From contig DVOH01000009.1 of the NCBI GenBank assembly GCA_018713745.1, forward strand, positions 1-36,555: a DNA stretch of 36,555 nucleotides, read 5' to 3'. This document shows positions 26,992-34,886 of the stretch, one piece after another. Position 1 is the first letter of the stretch, and each line of letters begins with the position of its first letter. Under the pieces are notes generated by a model. It saw only the letters and a list, made by a program, of their open reading frames with translations, had not been told where the DNA came from and searched no databases. Source of the DNA: Candidatus Stercoripulliclostridium merdipullorum (GTDB lineage Bacteria > Bacillota > Clostridia > Christensenellales > DTU072). The position numbers and the translations under genes are program-made.

Positions 26992-28584
26992 TTATTGAAC
27001 CTCGTCGCCCGCTGTTTCGCTTTGCGCTTCTTCCTGTGCTTTGTCTGCTTGACGACGCGCTTCGTTTTCGGCGCGGATTTCTTTGAGCTTCTGATCGCTC
27101 ATTTCGTATCCGTGGAGGGGGATTGCCTGCAAAATACAGCCGATCGCCGGGACAACGGTGATCAAGATAAACATCATCAACGTGATCTCGGGGTATTCGG
27201 CAGCAAAGTTCAAAGTATAGGTCTGTCCGATCGCCGAAGCTTCCTGGATTTTTTGGTTCAGTACGTCGATTACTGCGGTATAACTGACAAATCCCAACAG
27301 AAGGTTGGAGATTAAGATCGCGATGCCCGAAACCAGTTTCGCCTGGAAGGTCAGTCCGCTGAAGAAAATCCCGTCGTTGCGTTTTCCGGTTTTCCACTCG
27401 ATATAGTCGACGCTGTCTGCGATCATGACGGGCTGAAGCGCCGTCGTAAATCCGGTCATAAAGCCGAATACCAACAGCATGGCGATCATCAACGTGATAT
27501 ATCCCGCTTCGTGGATGTGTTCAAGATTTCGGAACCCGACAAAGAACAGGATCAGCATGGGGATTGCGCTGAGATAGGACGACCAGACATAAAGGCGTTT
27601 TTTGGTCAGCTTTTGTCCGAACAGAGGCGTCAACGCCATCGCACTGAGATTGCCGACGAGATAGGGCGCACCGAGGTAAATGATCCAAAGTCCCTCATAT
27701 CCGTTGCCCATAACCCATTTGCAAAAGTACATGCCCGCAGTCAGCAGGAGGGTCTTGGTACAGCCCAGAATGCTGGAGGTGACGACACGCAGGAAGGGCT
27801 TATTTTGTTTGATCAGGTGGATGCTGCCCTTGACCGTGGTTTGTTGAGAATCGGATACCGTAACACGCTCTCTGGTGAACGGAAACGCGACTTTGAACAA
27901 AATCATTCCGATAAAGACGAGGATTGCCGTTGTCAGCAGATAGCCTTGTTCCTGCGAGAAATATCCTTCGTAATTGGCAAGCCCCGTATCGGGAAAGATG
28001 CCGAGATCGAGTTTGCCGAAGAAGTTTTTGATGGGCGCGTAAATTGCCGTTACGATTGCGCCGCAGCTACCGACGACACGCGCGAGCGAAATCAGTTTGG
28101 TTCTTCTCGTTTCGTCCGGGATCATACGGGACGGGAGGCTCCACAGCGGGATATCGCACATGGTGTAGACAGGGGACCAGAGAAAATACATGATGCAGAG
28201 GAAGGCGACTCTGCCTGCCATCGACCAGCCCGAAATCGGCATAAACAGCGCGAGCGTGACGATTGCGACGGGGAGGGGCATATACTTCAGGTACGGGCGG
28301 CACTTGCCCCAACGGGTATTGGTGCGTTCCATGAGATACCCCATGACGGGATCGTTGAGGGCGTCCCAGACGCGGCAAAGGGTGAAGATAATGCCGACGA
28401 CGGCGATATCGATCATAACAACGTCGGTGTAGAACAGTGACAGCGCCGCACCGATGATGTTGTAAATGATGTTTTGTCCCAACAATCCGACCAGAAATGC
28501 GCGCCCTTCTTTGGACTGATACTCTCCTGCCGGACGGTCGGCGACGGGGAAGGACCAAGTCAGGGCTTTTTTAATAACGTTCAT
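26992..28584 (-). CDS. GPH-family (MFS) sugar:cation symporter
   Basis: This is a membrane transporter of the glycoside-pentoside-hexuronide family, related to MelB, LacS and UidB, that imports sugars or glycosides with Na+ or H+. About 12 membrane helices are visible. The family signature DALNDPVMGYLMERTNTRWGKCRPYL occupies residues 74-99, followed by the expected helix pairs. The length of 530 is longer than the usual 450-500. The excess includes a hydrophilic, charged C-terminal tail (about 495-530, rich in Lys, Glu, Ala and Gln) likely to be cytoplasmic and helical. An AAGGAGG site precedes the ATG. The neighbouring GH38 gene suggests mannose-containing glycosides as substrate, but this is inferred. 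Confidence 0.92.
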   Translation of the reverse strand: MNVIKKALTWSFPVADRPAGEYQSKEGRAFLVGLLGQNIIYNIIGAALSLFYTDVVMIDIAVVGIIFTLCRVWDALNDPVMGYLMERTNTRWGKCRPYLKYMPLPVAIVTLALFMPISGWSMAGRVAFLCIMYFLWSPVYTMCDIPLWSLPSRMIPDETRRTKLISLARVVGSCGAIVTAIYAPIKNFFGKLDLGIFPDTGLANYEGYFSQEQGYLLTTAILVFIGMILFKVAFPFTRERVTVSDSQQTTVKGSIHLIKQNKPFLRVVTSSILGCTKTLLLTAGMYFCKWVMGNGYEGLWIIYLGAPYLVGNLSAMALTPLFGQKLTKKRLYVWSSYLSAIPMLILFFVGFRNLEHIHEAGYITLMIAMLLVFGFMTGFTTALQPVMIADSVDYIEWKTGKRNDGIFFSGLTFQAKLVSGIAILISNLLLGFVSYTAVIDVLNQKIQEASAIGQTYTLNFAAEYPEITLMMFILITVVPAIGCILQAIPLHGYEMSDQKLKEIRAENEARRQADKAQEEAQSETAGDEVQ

Positions 28585-28615
28585 AAGCAGAAAGCCTCCT
28601 TTTTATCCTGCATTT

Positions 28616-28644
28616 ATTATAGCATCCCGGCGCGCCTCGCGCAA
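28616..28644 (-). promoter_or_regulatory. Promoter of the GPH transporter gene
   Basis: On the minus strand TTGCGC (28644-28639) and TATAAT (28621-28616) are separated by 17 bp, about 31 bp before the ATG. The -35 is identical to that of the giant gene promoter at 6407. Confidence 0.75.
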
Positions 28645-28647
28645 GAG

Positions 28648-28675
28648 CGAAAAAGCAGCCTTGCGGCTGCTTTTT
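28648..28675 (-). terminator. Rho-independent terminator of nrdD
   Basis: GCAGCC (28655-28660) pairs with GGCTGC (28665-28670) around a TTGC loop (GCAA on the minus strand), flanked by A- and T-runs. It lies about 30 bp after the nrdD stop on the minus strand and could act in both directions. Confidence 0.9.
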
Positions 28676-28704
28676 CAAACAAAGTTTTCAGAAGCTCGTT
28701 GTCG

Positions 28705-31065
28705 TCAGTTGCGGCTTCCGACATACTGTTTGATATCGGAAACATAAGTATATTTTTTGGCTTCCGCTCCGTCGGCTACGACCAGGGTCGGAGCCGCCAT
28801 AATGCCGTATTGTTTGGCGAGTGCGGCGTTTTCGTTGGCGTCGATGACGTCATAGGCCACGCCTGCCGCGTCAAGAATCTGCTTTGCGACTCTGCAGTTG
28901 GGGCAGGTTTTGGTCGTGAAGAGATAGGTCTTGGCGGGGGCGGCAACGGCTTCTTGCTTTCCGTCTTCGTGCTTTACGCCGGTGTGGGTCAGGCGGGAAG
29001 TCGCGATGTTGTAGACTTTACGGTCTTTGAATTCTTGCGATTTGCCATCGTTCCAGTTTTGGACGGGACGATAGTAACCCGTGATACGGCTGTAAATTTC
29101 GGTCGAACGATGGCAAGTCGGGCAGGACTCCTGTTCGCCTTGCAGATAGCCGTGGTCGGGGCAGATCGAGTAGGTCGGCGACAGCGTATAGTAGGGGAGT
29201 TTGTAGTTTTCGGCAATCTTGCGTACCAGGGTCGCCGCCGCTTTCCAGTCGGGAAGTTTTTCGCCGAGGAAGGCGTGGAAAACCGTACCCGACGTATAAA
29301 GCGTCTGCAGCTCGTCCTGGACGTCAAGCGCCGAGAAAATATCGTCGGTGAAGCCTACGGGGAGGTGCGAACTGTTGGTGTAGTACGGCGTCCCGTTCAT
29401 GTTGGCGGTCAAAATATCGGGGAACTGTTCGACGTCGTGCTTTGCAAAGCGGTAGCTGGTCGACTCGGCGGGCGTCGCTTCGAGGTTGTAAAGATCGCCG
29501 TATTTCTCTTGATAATCGGACAGGCGTTCCCGCATGTGGTTGAGGATGTCTTTGGCAAATTCCTGCGTTTCGACGTGCGTCAGATCCTTCTGCAGCCATT
29601 TGGCGTTGAGTCCGGCTTCGTTCATGCCGACCAAGCCGATGGTCGAGAAGTGGTTGTCAAAGGTGCCGAGGTAGCGTTTGGTGTAGGGGTAAAGTCCTTC
29701 TTCGAGCAACTTGGTGATGACGGTACGCTTGATTTTGAGCGAACGTGCGGCAATGTCCATCAGACGATCAAGACGGGCATAGAACTCTGCGGGATCTTTG
29801 GAAAGATATGCAATCCGCGGGAGGTTGATCGTTACGACGCCGACCGAACCGGTCGATTCGCCACTGCCGAAAAATCCGCCCGATTTTTTGCGCAATTCTC
29901 TGAGGTCGAGGCGCAGACGGCAGCACATACTGCGGACGTCGCTGGGTTCCATATCGGAATTGATATAATTGCTGAAATAGGGCGTACCGTATTTGGACGT
30001 CATTTCGAAAAGGAGGCGGTTGTTTTCTTTATCCGACCAATCGAAGTCCGAGGTGATCGAGTAGGTCGGGATGGGATATTGGAAGCCTCTTCCGTTGGCG
30101 TCGCCTTCGATCATGATTTCGATGAAAGCTTTGTTGACGAGATCCATTTCTTTTTGGCAGTCGCCGTAGGTGAAGTCCATCTCTTTGCCGCCGACAATGG
30201 CTTTCATCCCCGCAAGGTCTTTGGGGACAACCCAGTCGAGGGTAATGTTGGAGAAGGGTGCCTGCGTGCCCCAACGGCTGGGGGTGTTGACGCCGTAGAT
30301 AAAGGATTCGATGCACTTTTTGACCTGGTCGTATGAAAGGTTGTCCACGCGTACAAACGGCGCGAGATAGGTGTCAAACGAGGAGAACGCTTGCGCACCT
30401 GCCCATTCGTTTTGCATGATCCCGAGGAAGTTGACCATTTGATTGCAAAGCGTGGCAAGGTGACGGGCGGGAGAGGAGGTGATTTTTCCGGTAATGCCGC
30501 CGAGCCCTTCCTGAATCAGTTGTTTGAGGGACCAGCCCGCACAATATCCGGTCAGCATCGAAAGGTCGTGGAGATGAATGTCGCCGCTGCGGTGGGCGTT
30601 GGCGATTTCTTCGTCATAGACTTCGCTGAGCCAGTAGTTGGCGGTGATGGCGCCGGAATTGGACAGAATCAAACCGCCGACCGAATAAGTGACGGTGGAG
30701 TTTTCTTTGACGCGCCAGTCGGCAACGCGGAGGTAACTGTTGACCAAGTCCTTGTAATTAAGGTAGGTGGACTTCATGTTACGGATTTTTTCGCGTTGTT
30801 TGCGGTAGAGGATATAAGTTTTGGCAACGTCGGCATAGCCCGCCTGGCTGAGGACGGATTCGACGCAATCCTGAATCTCTTCGACCGAAATCAGATTGTC
30901 TTTGATTTTGGGTTCGAACTCTGCGGTTACGCGCAGCGCCAAGAGATCGATGACGCTCTGATGCGTCGGCTTTTCGAGCGCGTCGAAGGCTTTGCGGATG
31001 GCGACGGAAATTTTGGAGATGTCAAACTCGGCGATTTTGCCGTCTCTTTTTTTGACTTGATACAT
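28705..31065 (-). CDS. nrdD: Anaerobic (class III) ribonucleoside-triphosphate reductase with fused C-terminal redoxin domain
   Basis: NrdD reduces ribonucleoside triphosphates to dNTPs using a glycyl radical, strictly without oxygen. Residues 1-100 or so are an ATP-cone allosteric domain (MYQVKKRDGKIAEFDISKI). The catalytic barrel follows. Near its end are the zinc-site residues ICPDHGYL...SCPTC and the glycyl radical site RITGYYRP, with the radical at Gly663. After a short linker (KQEAVAAPAK) the chain continues into a glutaredoxin/thioredoxin-like domain, about 711-786, with KTCPNC (Cys721, Cys724) and the cis-proline motif AAPTLV. Total length is 786 against about 700 for a protein without this extension. 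The fused redoxin suggests it is reduced by a thiol system rather than formate. nrdG lies directly upstream on the same strand, and NrdR-type boxes overlap the promoter. Confidence 0.96.
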   Translation of the reverse strand: MYQVKKRDGKIAEFDISKISVAIRKAFDALEKPTHQSVIDLLALRVTAEFEPKIKDNLISVEEIQDCVESVLSQAGYADVAKTYILYRKQREKIRNMKSTYLNYKDLVNSYLRVADWRVKENSTVTYSVGGLILSNSGAITANYWLSEVYDEEIANAHRSGDIHLHDLSMLTGYCAGWSLKQLIQEGLGGITGKITSSPARHLATLCNQMVNFLGIMQNEWAGAQAFSSFDTYLAPFVRVDNLSYDQVKKCIESFIYGVNTPSRWGTQAPFSNITLDWVVPKDLAGMKAIVGGKEMDFTYGDCQKEMDLVNKAFIEIMIEGDANGRGFQYPIPTYSITSDFDWSDKENNRLLFEMTSKYGTPYFSNYINSDMEPSDVRSMCCRLRLDLRELRKKSGGFFGSGESTGSVGVVTINLPRIAYLSKDPAEFYARLDRLMDIAARSLKIKRTVITKLLEEGLYPYTKRYLGTFDNHFSTIGLVGMNEAGLNAKWLQKDLTHVETQEFAKDILNHMRERLSDYQEKYGDLYNLEATPAESTSYRFAKHDVEQFPDILTANMNGTPYYTNSSHLPVGFTDDIFSALDVQDELQTLYTSGTVFHAFLGEKLPDWKAAATLVRKIAENYKLPYYTLSPTYSICPDHGYLQGEQESCPTCHRSTEIYSRITGYYRPVQNWNDGKSQEFKDRKVYNIATSRLTHTGVKHEDGKQEAVAAPAKTYLFTTKTCPNCRVAKQILDAAGVAYDVIDANENAALAKQYGIMAAPTLVVADGAEAKKYTYVSDIKQYVGSRN

Positions 31066-31098
31066 ATCGATTCCTCCCTCGGAAATTATTGCTGACCT

Positions 31099-31121
31099 GA
31101 TCGAATCCGTTAAATTCGATC
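31099..31121 (-). other. Inverted repeat in the nrdD leader
   Basis: GATCGAAT (31099-31106) and ATTCGATC (31114-31121) are perfect 8-bp arms around 7 nt, located between the -10 element and the ribosome binding site. It can form a leader hairpin or bind a protein; no known riboswitch is recognised. Confidence 0.5.
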
Positions 31122-31128
31122 GTATTCG

Positions 31129-31157
31129 ATTATAGCATACCCCAAAAAGAAAATCAA
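31129..31157 (-). promoter_or_regulatory. nrdD promoter
   Basis: On the minus strand TTGATT (31157-31152), a 17-bp spacer and TATAAT (31134-31129) form a good promoter, with TG upstream of the -10 (TGCTATAAT). The TTG of the -35 is shared with the end of the proximal NrdR-like box, so repressor binding would block polymerase. Confidence 0.85.
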
Positions 31158-31199
31158 TATCTTGTATATAAAATTTTCAAAAAATACAATATCTTGTGG
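31152..31199 (-). promoter_or_regulatory. Two tandem NrdR-type boxes upstream of nrdD
   Basis: The identical core CAAGATATTG occurs twice on the minus strand (31164-31155 and 31196-31187), with start points 32 bp apart, about three helical turns. It fits the published NrdR box core CwAtATaTwG at 9 of 10 positions. NrdR boxes usually occur as pairs about 31-32 bp apart at ribonucleotide reductase promoters. The proximal copy overlaps the -35 element; the distal one ends 1 bp before the nrdG stop codon. Confidence 0.82.
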
Positions 31200-31889
31200 T
31201 CAGATACCTCTGAGCTCGGCATTAGGTACAAATTGTCGCACGATTGAAAGGATTTCGGTCATTTCCCGATCGGAGTAGGCGTGAAGCCCCGGGGTCAACA
31301 CTTCGTCGGAAGCGCGGAAGGCTTGCAGAAAGTAGCGGGAGGCGCCTTTGATCGCCGCTGCGGCATCCGCCATCGAGCGGGGCGTATGGAGTTCTTTGAC
31401 GACGGTGGTGCGGAATTCGTAGGGGACTTTGTCGCCGAGGAGCAGGGCAACGCTTTGCCGAACGGGAGCGACGTCGTAAGACGGAATGCCGACGGTTTCG
31501 GGATAGCGGTCGAAGCTGTTTTTAAGATCCATCGCGACGTAGTCGAGCAGCCCGCGGTCGATCAGCGCAAACAGGCGGTCGGGAAAGCTGCCGTTGGTGT
31601 CGAGCTTGACGGCAAAGCCTTCTTCTTTGATCCGCGCGATAAAATCGGTGACGGAAGGATGTACCAAAGGTTCCCCGCCCGTCAGGCAAACGCCGTCCAG
31701 CAGTCCTTTCCGCTTGCGGAGAAAGTCGAAAAATGCTTCGTGATCCATAAACGCGGGCATCCTGCCCGAGAGAAGAGAGGAGTTTTGACAAAAGGGGCAA
31801 CGGAAGTTGCAGCCGTCGGTAAAGACGGTGCAGGCGGTTTTCCCCGGGAAATCGAGAAGCGTTAATTTCTGAAGTCCTGCAATGTTCAT
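31200..31889 (-). CDS. nrdG: Anaerobic ribonucleoside-triphosphate reductase activating protein (radical SAM)
   Basis: NrdG uses SAM and a [4Fe-4S] cluster to create the glycyl radical on NrdD. The 229-residue protein has the cluster motif CNFRCPFC (Cys27, Cys31, Cys34) and the SAM-contact motif TGGEP (70-74). The N-terminus, LQKLTLLDFPGKTACTVFTDGCNF, resembles the NrdG2/pyruvate-formate-lyase-activase-like subgroup rather than short E. coli NrdG. The start at 31889 is supported by an AGGAGAG site; an upstream-extended open frame would run through a promoter and terminator and gives an arginine-rich, non-homologous tail. It precedes nrdD by 134 bp, which contains the NrdR boxes, so nrdD can be transcribed both from here and from its own promoter. 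Confidence 0.93.
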   Translation of the reverse strand: MNIAGLQKLTLLDFPGKTACTVFTDGCNFRCPFCQNSSLLSGRMPAFMDHEAFFDFLRKRKGLLDGVCLTGGEPLVHPSVTDFIARIKEEGFAVKLDTNGSFPDRLFALIDRGLLDYVAMDLKNSFDRYPETVGIPSYDVAPVRQSVALLLGDKVPYEFRTTVVKELHTPRSMADAAAAIKGASRYFLQAFRASDEVLTPGLHAYSDREMTEILSIVRQFVPNAELRGI

Positions 31890-31925
31890 GGTTCTCTCCT
31901 GCAAAGGCGATGTGCCGATACCGAC

Positions 31926-31955
31926 AGTATAACACCGCCCGCCCGCCGACGCCAA
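31926..31955 (-). promoter_or_regulatory. Probable nrdG promoter
   Basis: On the minus strand TTGGCG (31955-31950), an 18-bp GC-rich spacer and TATACT (31931-31926) with an upstream TGT (extended -10 TGTTATACT) lie about 37 bp before the ATG. Confidence 0.55.
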
Positions 31956-31958
31956 CGG

Positions 31959-31978
31959 TTTTGTCGGAGTTGACAAAA
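31959..31978. promoter_or_regulatory. Inverted repeat next to the nrdG -35 element
   Basis: TTTTGTC (31959-31965) and GACAAAA (31972-31978) are perfect 7-bp arms with a 6-nt centre, 3 bp upstream of the proposed nrdG -35. It partly overlaps the T-tract of the neighbouring terminator. It may be an operator for a redox or oxygen regulator; the half-sites do not match the Rex, FNR or NrdR consensus well. Confidence 0.4.
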
Positions 31979-32001
31979 AAAGTCCCGCGCGCGGCGGGAC
32001 T
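31974..32001 (-). terminator. Rho-independent terminator of the transketolase operon
   Basis: AGTCCCGC (31981-31988) pairs with GCGGGACT (31994-32001); on the minus strand a run of seven T follows. It lies 22 bp after the stop of the hypothetical gene at 32024. Confidence 0.9.
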
Positions 32002-32023
32002 TCTTCGATCGATTGCGTTTGAA

Positions 32024-32920
32024 TCAGTTTTTGGGTTCGGGTACCAGCATGGCTTGCAATGCGTTCATGATATTGTTGAACTGCACGGCATAGCTGTCGC
32101 CCGATCCGATGACGGTGACGCATTTGTGTTCGACCGCCTGGACAAATTCGTATCTCCCGGACAGTACGGCGATACAGCCGTCGGGATTGGGGAAGTCCAG
32201 CAATACGAAGGGGCGTTTGCGGGTGTATTCGCCGCGTCCGGCTTTGGTTTTGCCCGCTTTGACGCGGAGATACGCCGCGATTTCGGGATACAATTCGTTG
32301 CCGTCTTTGTCGCGCGTTGCGCCGACGCGGAATTGATAAATACGGTCGGTCTGCTTTTCGGTCCATTTGGTCATCGGTTCCCAGCCCAGCTTGTTGGCTC
32401 TGGACATTGCCCGCGTGATCATATAAAGGGACATTTTGACTTTGAGATATTGTCCCCAGGGATCGGAAGCGTCGGGGACATAGTCGGGCATCATCTTCAT
32501 GAGATTGAGCATCAGGAAGAGGAAGCGGAACGTCCCTTTTTTGAACATGTTTTTGAGGAGGGGTTTGACGATCCCGAGCATATCGAGAGGGGAGTTGCCC
32601 TTAAAGACGCCCAAAAGGCTCTTGATCGAGGGGAACGCCATATCGATCACGGGGAGATCACCTTCGTATTTGCCTTCGTAAACTTTGAAGCGTTTGCCTT
32701 CTTCGGTTTTGGCGGCTTCTTCTTCGGACAGGAATACGATATGACAGGCGACGGGATTTTCGTCATCCTCGGCACTGAATTGCACAACGGTGTTGAGGTC
32801 GCGGAATTTGGCTGCCTGTTTGGGGTCTTCTTCCAGCGGAACTCTCATTGCGGGGAAAGCCGCCGTAAAAAACAGCTTCGCCGCAAGGACGTCTTGTTGG
32901 GATGCTTTGTTGACACTCAT
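32024..32920 (-). CDS. Conserved-looking protein of unknown function, 298 aa, in the transketolase operon
   Basis: The start at 32920 is set by GGGAGGTG 8 nt upstream; it lies 14 bp after the tkt C-subunit stop, so it is probably co-transcribed with both transketolase genes. There is no signal peptide. Residues about 100-165 are rich in hydrophobic and basic residues (LLGVFKGNSPLDMLGIVKPLLKNMFKK, FRFLFLMLNLMKMMP) and look amphipathic rather than membrane-spanning. The C-terminal half shows beta-strand patterns (RPFVLLDFPNPDGCIAVLSGRYEFV). The layout loosely recalls sterol-carrier-protein-2-like lipid-binding folds, but I cannot assign a family. Confidence 0.75.
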   Translation of the reverse strand: MSVNKASQQDVLAAKLFFTAAFPAMRVPLEEDPKQAAKFRDLNTVVQFSAEDDENPVACHIVFLSEEEAAKTEEGKRFKVYEGKYEGDLPVIDMAFPSIKSLLGVFKGNSPLDMLGIVKPLLKNMFKKGTFRFLFLMLNLMKMMPDYVPDASDPWGQYLKVKMSLYMITRAMSRANKLGWEPMTKWTEKQTDRIYQFRVGATRDKDGNELYPEIAAYLRVKAGKTKAGRGEYTRKRPFVLLDFPNPDGCIAVLSGRYEFVQAVEHKCVTVIGSGDSYAVQFNNIMNALQAMLVPEPKN

Positions 32921-32934
32921 ATAGCACCTCCCGA

Positions 32935-33942
32935 TCAGTCTTCGTCGGACCAGTCTTCGTCGGCTTCGATCTCTCTGCCGAGGAGTTCTTTGACCGTCTC
33001 GGCGATTCCGGTAGAGTCGAGTTTGTATCTTGCGTAAAGGTCTTCGGGATAGCCGATGACGCTGAATTCGTCGGGGATGCCCAGTTTGGTGAAGGCGCAA
33101 CCTTTGCCCGACTCGGCAATTACCGCGGCAACGGCGTCACCCAGACCGCCGATGACGTTGTGTTCTTCGACCGTCAGAATACGGCGGGTATCCATGACCG
33201 CTTTCATGATGGCGTCTTTGTCGATGGGTTTCAGGGTATGCATGTTGATGACGCGGCAGCTGATGCCTTCGGCTGCGAGATCTTTTGCCGCTTCGCGCGC
33301 CTGGAGAGTCGGCGTTCCGCAGGTGATAATCGTAATATCGCCGCCTTCGTGAAGGGTCATCGCTTTTCCGATTTCGAAGTCAAAGTTTTCGTCGTCGTGC
33401 ATCGGAGGTTCGAAGCCTCTGCCGACACGCATATAGAAGGGACCTGCGTGATCGATACAGGCGCGCACGGCTTTGGCGGTTTCGAAGCCGTCTGCCGGAA
33501 TGACGACGGTCATATTGGGAATAGCGCGCATAATGGCAAAGTCTTCGGTGCAATGATGCGTTGTGCCCGCCGTCCCGAAACTCAGTCCGCCGTGTGTCGC
33601 GATGATTTTGACGGGAAGGTTTTGGTAAGCAATGTCGGTGCGGACTTGTTCGCCCCCGCGCAGACACGCGAAAATCGCAAACGTCGAAGCAAAGGGGATC
33701 AGCCCCGTTTTGGCAAGCCCCGCCGCAACCCCGAACAGGTTTTGCTCGGCAATCCCGACGTTGAAGATCCGTTCGGGAAATTGGTCGCCGAACAGTCCGA
33801 TGTTGGTCGATTTGGCAAGGTCGGCGGTTACGCCAACGATACGGGGATCGGTTGCGCCCAATTCTGCCAATACACGTCCGTAAATTTCTTTGGACGCCAT
33901 TTTGTTTGCGTCATATGTGGTCCAAGTGGTTCCTTCTGCCAT
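32935..33942 (-). CDS. tktB: Transketolase, C-terminal (pyrimidine-binding) subunit
   Basis: In split transketolases this subunit carries the pyrimidine-binding and C-terminal domains. It has 335 residues. NVGIAEQN (61-68) supplies the catalytic Glu66 that activates the thiamine diphosphate ring. Further family motifs are ATHGGLSFGTAGTTHHCTEDFAIMR and the C-terminal domain VEEHNVIGGLGDAVA. The tail ends in acidic residues (EADEDWSDED). An AAGGAGG site precedes the start and overlaps the stop region of the N-subunit gene 14 bp upstream, so the two are made together. The enzyme moves two-carbon units between sugar phosphates in the pentose phosphate pathway. Confidence 0.93.
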   Translation of the reverse strand: MAEGTTWTTYDANKMASKEIYGRVLAELGATDPRIVGVTADLAKSTNIGLFGDQFPERIFNVGIAEQNLFGVAAGLAKTGLIPFASTFAIFACLRGGEQVRTDIAYQNLPVKIIATHGGLSFGTAGTTHHCTEDFAIMRAIPNMTVVIPADGFETAKAVRACIDHAGPFYMRVGRGFEPPMHDDENFDFEIGKAMTLHEGGDITIITCGTPTLQAREAAKDLAAEGISCRVINMHTLKPIDKDAIMKAVMDTRRILTVEEHNVIGGLGDAVAAVIAESGKGCAFTKLGIPDEFSVIGYPEDLYARYKLDSTGIAETVKELLGREIEADEDWSDED

Positions 33943-33956
33943 TTGTGTTGTCCTCC

Positions 33957-34790
33957 TTATTGCATTGCTTCGATGTCGCGTTTGGCTTCAGCGGCAAGAT
34001 CGCTGTTCATAGCACCGTAGTGCCAGGGTACTTTGCCTTCAAATTTCTTGACGCCTTTTCCCTTGACGGTGCGGGCGATGATGCAGACGGGTTTGTCTTT
34101 GACCGCCCAAGCTTTGGTCAAAGCTTCGTCAACCTGCGCCATGTCGTTGCCGTCGGCGACGTCGATCACATACCAGCCGAACGCTTCCCATTTTTTGTCA
34201 ATGGGTTCGATGCCCATGACTTCTTCGGTCGGACCGTCGATCATCAGTTTGTTGCGGTCGACGATTGCAATCAGATTGTTGAGTTTGTAATGCGCGCCCG
34301 CCATGGCCGCTTCCCAGACGCTGCCTTCGTTTTGTTCGCCGTCGCCCATCAGAACTACGACTTTGGCGTCAATGTTTTGGTAACGGTTGCCGAGCGCCAT
34401 TCCGACGCCCATCGGCAGACCGTGACCGAGCGAGCCGGTCGAAGCGTCACACCCTTTGATTTTTTTGCTGTCCGGATGCATGCCGTAAGCAGATTCGTAA
34501 TGGTTGAAGTCCTTAAGGGAGTCCATCGGCACAAAGCCTGCCATCGCGAGGCAGGGGACGTATGCCAGCGCGCAGTGTCCTTTGCTCAGAAGGAATCTGT
34601 CGCGTTGTTCCCAGTTGGGGTTTTGGACGTCGACGTTGAGATGCTTGAAGTAGAGCGCTGTAAGAATGTCGGCGCAGCTCAACGATCCCCCAACGTGACC
34701 CGAACCGGCATAGACGGCGGTTTGAATGATATTCAGACGCAGTTCTTTTGCCTTTTGCTTTAATTGGTCAACAGAAACGTTTTTCGGCAT
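33957..34790 (-). CDS. tktA: Transketolase, N-terminal (diphosphate-binding) subunit
   Basis: This subunit binds the diphosphate and Mg2+ of thiamine diphosphate. It has 277 residues. The motif GDGEQNEGSVWEAA starts at 149, with Asn180 (VDRN) as the second metal ligand. SGHVGGSLS (30-38) and KGHCALAYV (70-78) supply His residues of the active site. The start at 34790 is supported by GGAGGGC 8 nt upstream; the in-frame upstream extension covers the promoter and is not coding. It is the first gene of a three-gene operon with the C-subunit and an unknown protein. Confidence 0.94.
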   Translation of the reverse strand: MPKNVSVDQLKQKAKELRLNIIQTAVYAGSGHVGGSLSCADILTALYFKHLNVDVQNPNWEQRDRFLLSKGHCALAYVPCLAMAGFVPMDSLKDFNHYESAYGMHPDSKKIKGCDASTGSLGHGLPMGVGMALGNRYQNIDAKVVVLMGDGEQNEGSVWEAAMAGAHYKLNNLIAIVDRNKLMIDGPTEEVMGIEPIDKKWEAFGWYVIDVADGNDMAQVDEALTKAWAVKDKPVCIIARTVKGKGVKKFEGKVPWHYGAMNSDLAAEAKRDIEAMQ

Positions 34791-34821
34791 AATAAGCCCT
34801 CCGATAGAGTAATATAGTTTC

Positions 34822-34850
34822 ATTATATAAGGGCGAAAAGGGAATGTCAA
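34822..34850 (-). promoter_or_regulatory. Promoter of the transketolase operon
   Basis: A full-consensus promoter on the minus strand: TTGACA (34850-34845), 17-bp spacer, TATAAT (34827-34822), 31 bp before the ATG. This suggests strong constitutive expression. Confidence 0.93.
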
Positions 34851-34886
34851 TACCCAAATCCCGCAGGCAGCGGCGTTTCGGACAAC

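Noticed and set aside
31066..31200. Riboswitch (for example cobalamin) in the nrdD leader
   Set aside because: The leader is too short and shows only a simple 8-bp hairpin; the NrdR-like boxes explain the region better.
31890..32366. N-terminal extension of nrdG
   Set aside because: The extension crosses a promoter, a terminator and part of another gene, and is arginine-rich and non-homologous. ATG at 31889 begins the family-typical sequence.
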